DNA of 64,000 nt from Sinonovacula constricta (Eukaryota; Mollusca; Bivalvia; Cardiida; Solecurtidae), in NCBI GenBank assembly GCA_007844125.1, contig CM017567.1, positions 44,997,914 through 45,061,913 on the forward strand, in the 5' to 3' direction. A model generated the notes under the pieces. The model was not told the origin of the DNA and did no database searches. It saw only the letters and a list, made by a program, of their open reading frames with translations. The first letter of the stretch is position 1, and every line of letters begins with the position of its first letter. A program made the translations under genes and the position numbers. Below are positions 63,832-64,000 of the stretch, piece by piece.

Positions 63832-64000
63832 TACGTAATATATTATTATTACGACAAAGCTTGTCGGAGATCGCCGAGTAGGTACAATAGACCATTTCAA
63901 GCCAAGCGTCTGGTCAATCCTATTCCGCTGATCAAGTAGACGCTTTGTGAGAATATCTCGACGTGTTTTGCAAAACTGGGGGCTCTTCACTTCCGGATTT
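63832..64000. other. Unassigned sequence after the right TIR
   Basis: No gene is supported. It does not match the promoter sequence expected to the right of the insertion (CTGACGTTGGCGG...), so it is either more of the transposon or a rearranged flank. Confidence 0.35.

Noticed and set aside
63502..63939. 145-aa plus-strand ORF across the helicase first exon and right TIR
   Set aside because: Antisense of the helicase exon and of TIR sequence; no support for an independent gene.

Overview
This window looks like animal nuclear DNA. Genes have spliced exons with GT-AG junctions, introns are AT-rich, satellites and microsatellites are abundant, and there are tRNA-derived SINE heads, MITEs, a Ty3/gypsy LTR retrotransposon and a TIR DNA transposon. 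A bivalve or other mollusc is my best guess, from recalled resemblance of the dispersed repeats and of the DUF6589-like gene to mollusc sequences. That is an inference, not a demonstrated assignment.

Region 1 (1 to about 48,400) is a tandem segmental duplication. Each unit carries, in order: (i) a CRE-containing promoter with a 47-nt first exon of type B; (ii) a repeat element with a (CT)n tract and a short 80-bp satellite; (iii) a second, near-identical promoter with a 47-nt first exon of type A; (iv) a 203-nt second exon; (v) a TTAA-flanked MITE and a G/C-rich fold-back in intron 2; (vi) a large third exon encoding an Asp/Ser-rich segment and a basic C-terminus; (vii) minus-strand SINE-like sequences; (viii) another (CT)n plus 80-bp satellite. 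Joining exons 1A, 2 and 3 keeps frame in all three complete copies (343, 343 and 333 aa; genes at 345-5371, 11052-18346 and 29502-34511). I do not recognise the protein. Units differ in size mainly because a different satellite array expanded in each (about 6.3 kb at 20,077-26,365; about 7.6 kb at 38,573-46,210) and because the second copy carries a private 2.2-kb insertion.

Region 2 (48,401 to about 63,781 or beyond) is a large DNA transposon that landed in the type A promoter of a fourth unit. It has imperfect terminal inverted repeats, a decayed plus-strand gene with DUF6589-like segments and an N-terminal CxxC zinc-finger-like exon (probable transposase), and a minus-strand five-exon RecQ-type SF2 helicase gene that is intact apart from one homopolymer base. 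A transposase-like gene plus helicase between TIRs fits helicase-encoding Academ-type elements (AcademH) as I recall them, but I cannot verify this here. Nested inside is a 5.1-kb Ty3/gypsy retrotransposon (53,024-58,150) with paired LTRs, 5-bp target duplication, PBS and PPT; its gag-pol is broken by stops and frameshifts. The expected continuation of the host promoter is not found after the right TIR, so the right boundary is unresolved.

Most long ORFs elsewhere are translations of CT, TA or satellite repeats, or shadows of the acidic exon, and are not annotated.
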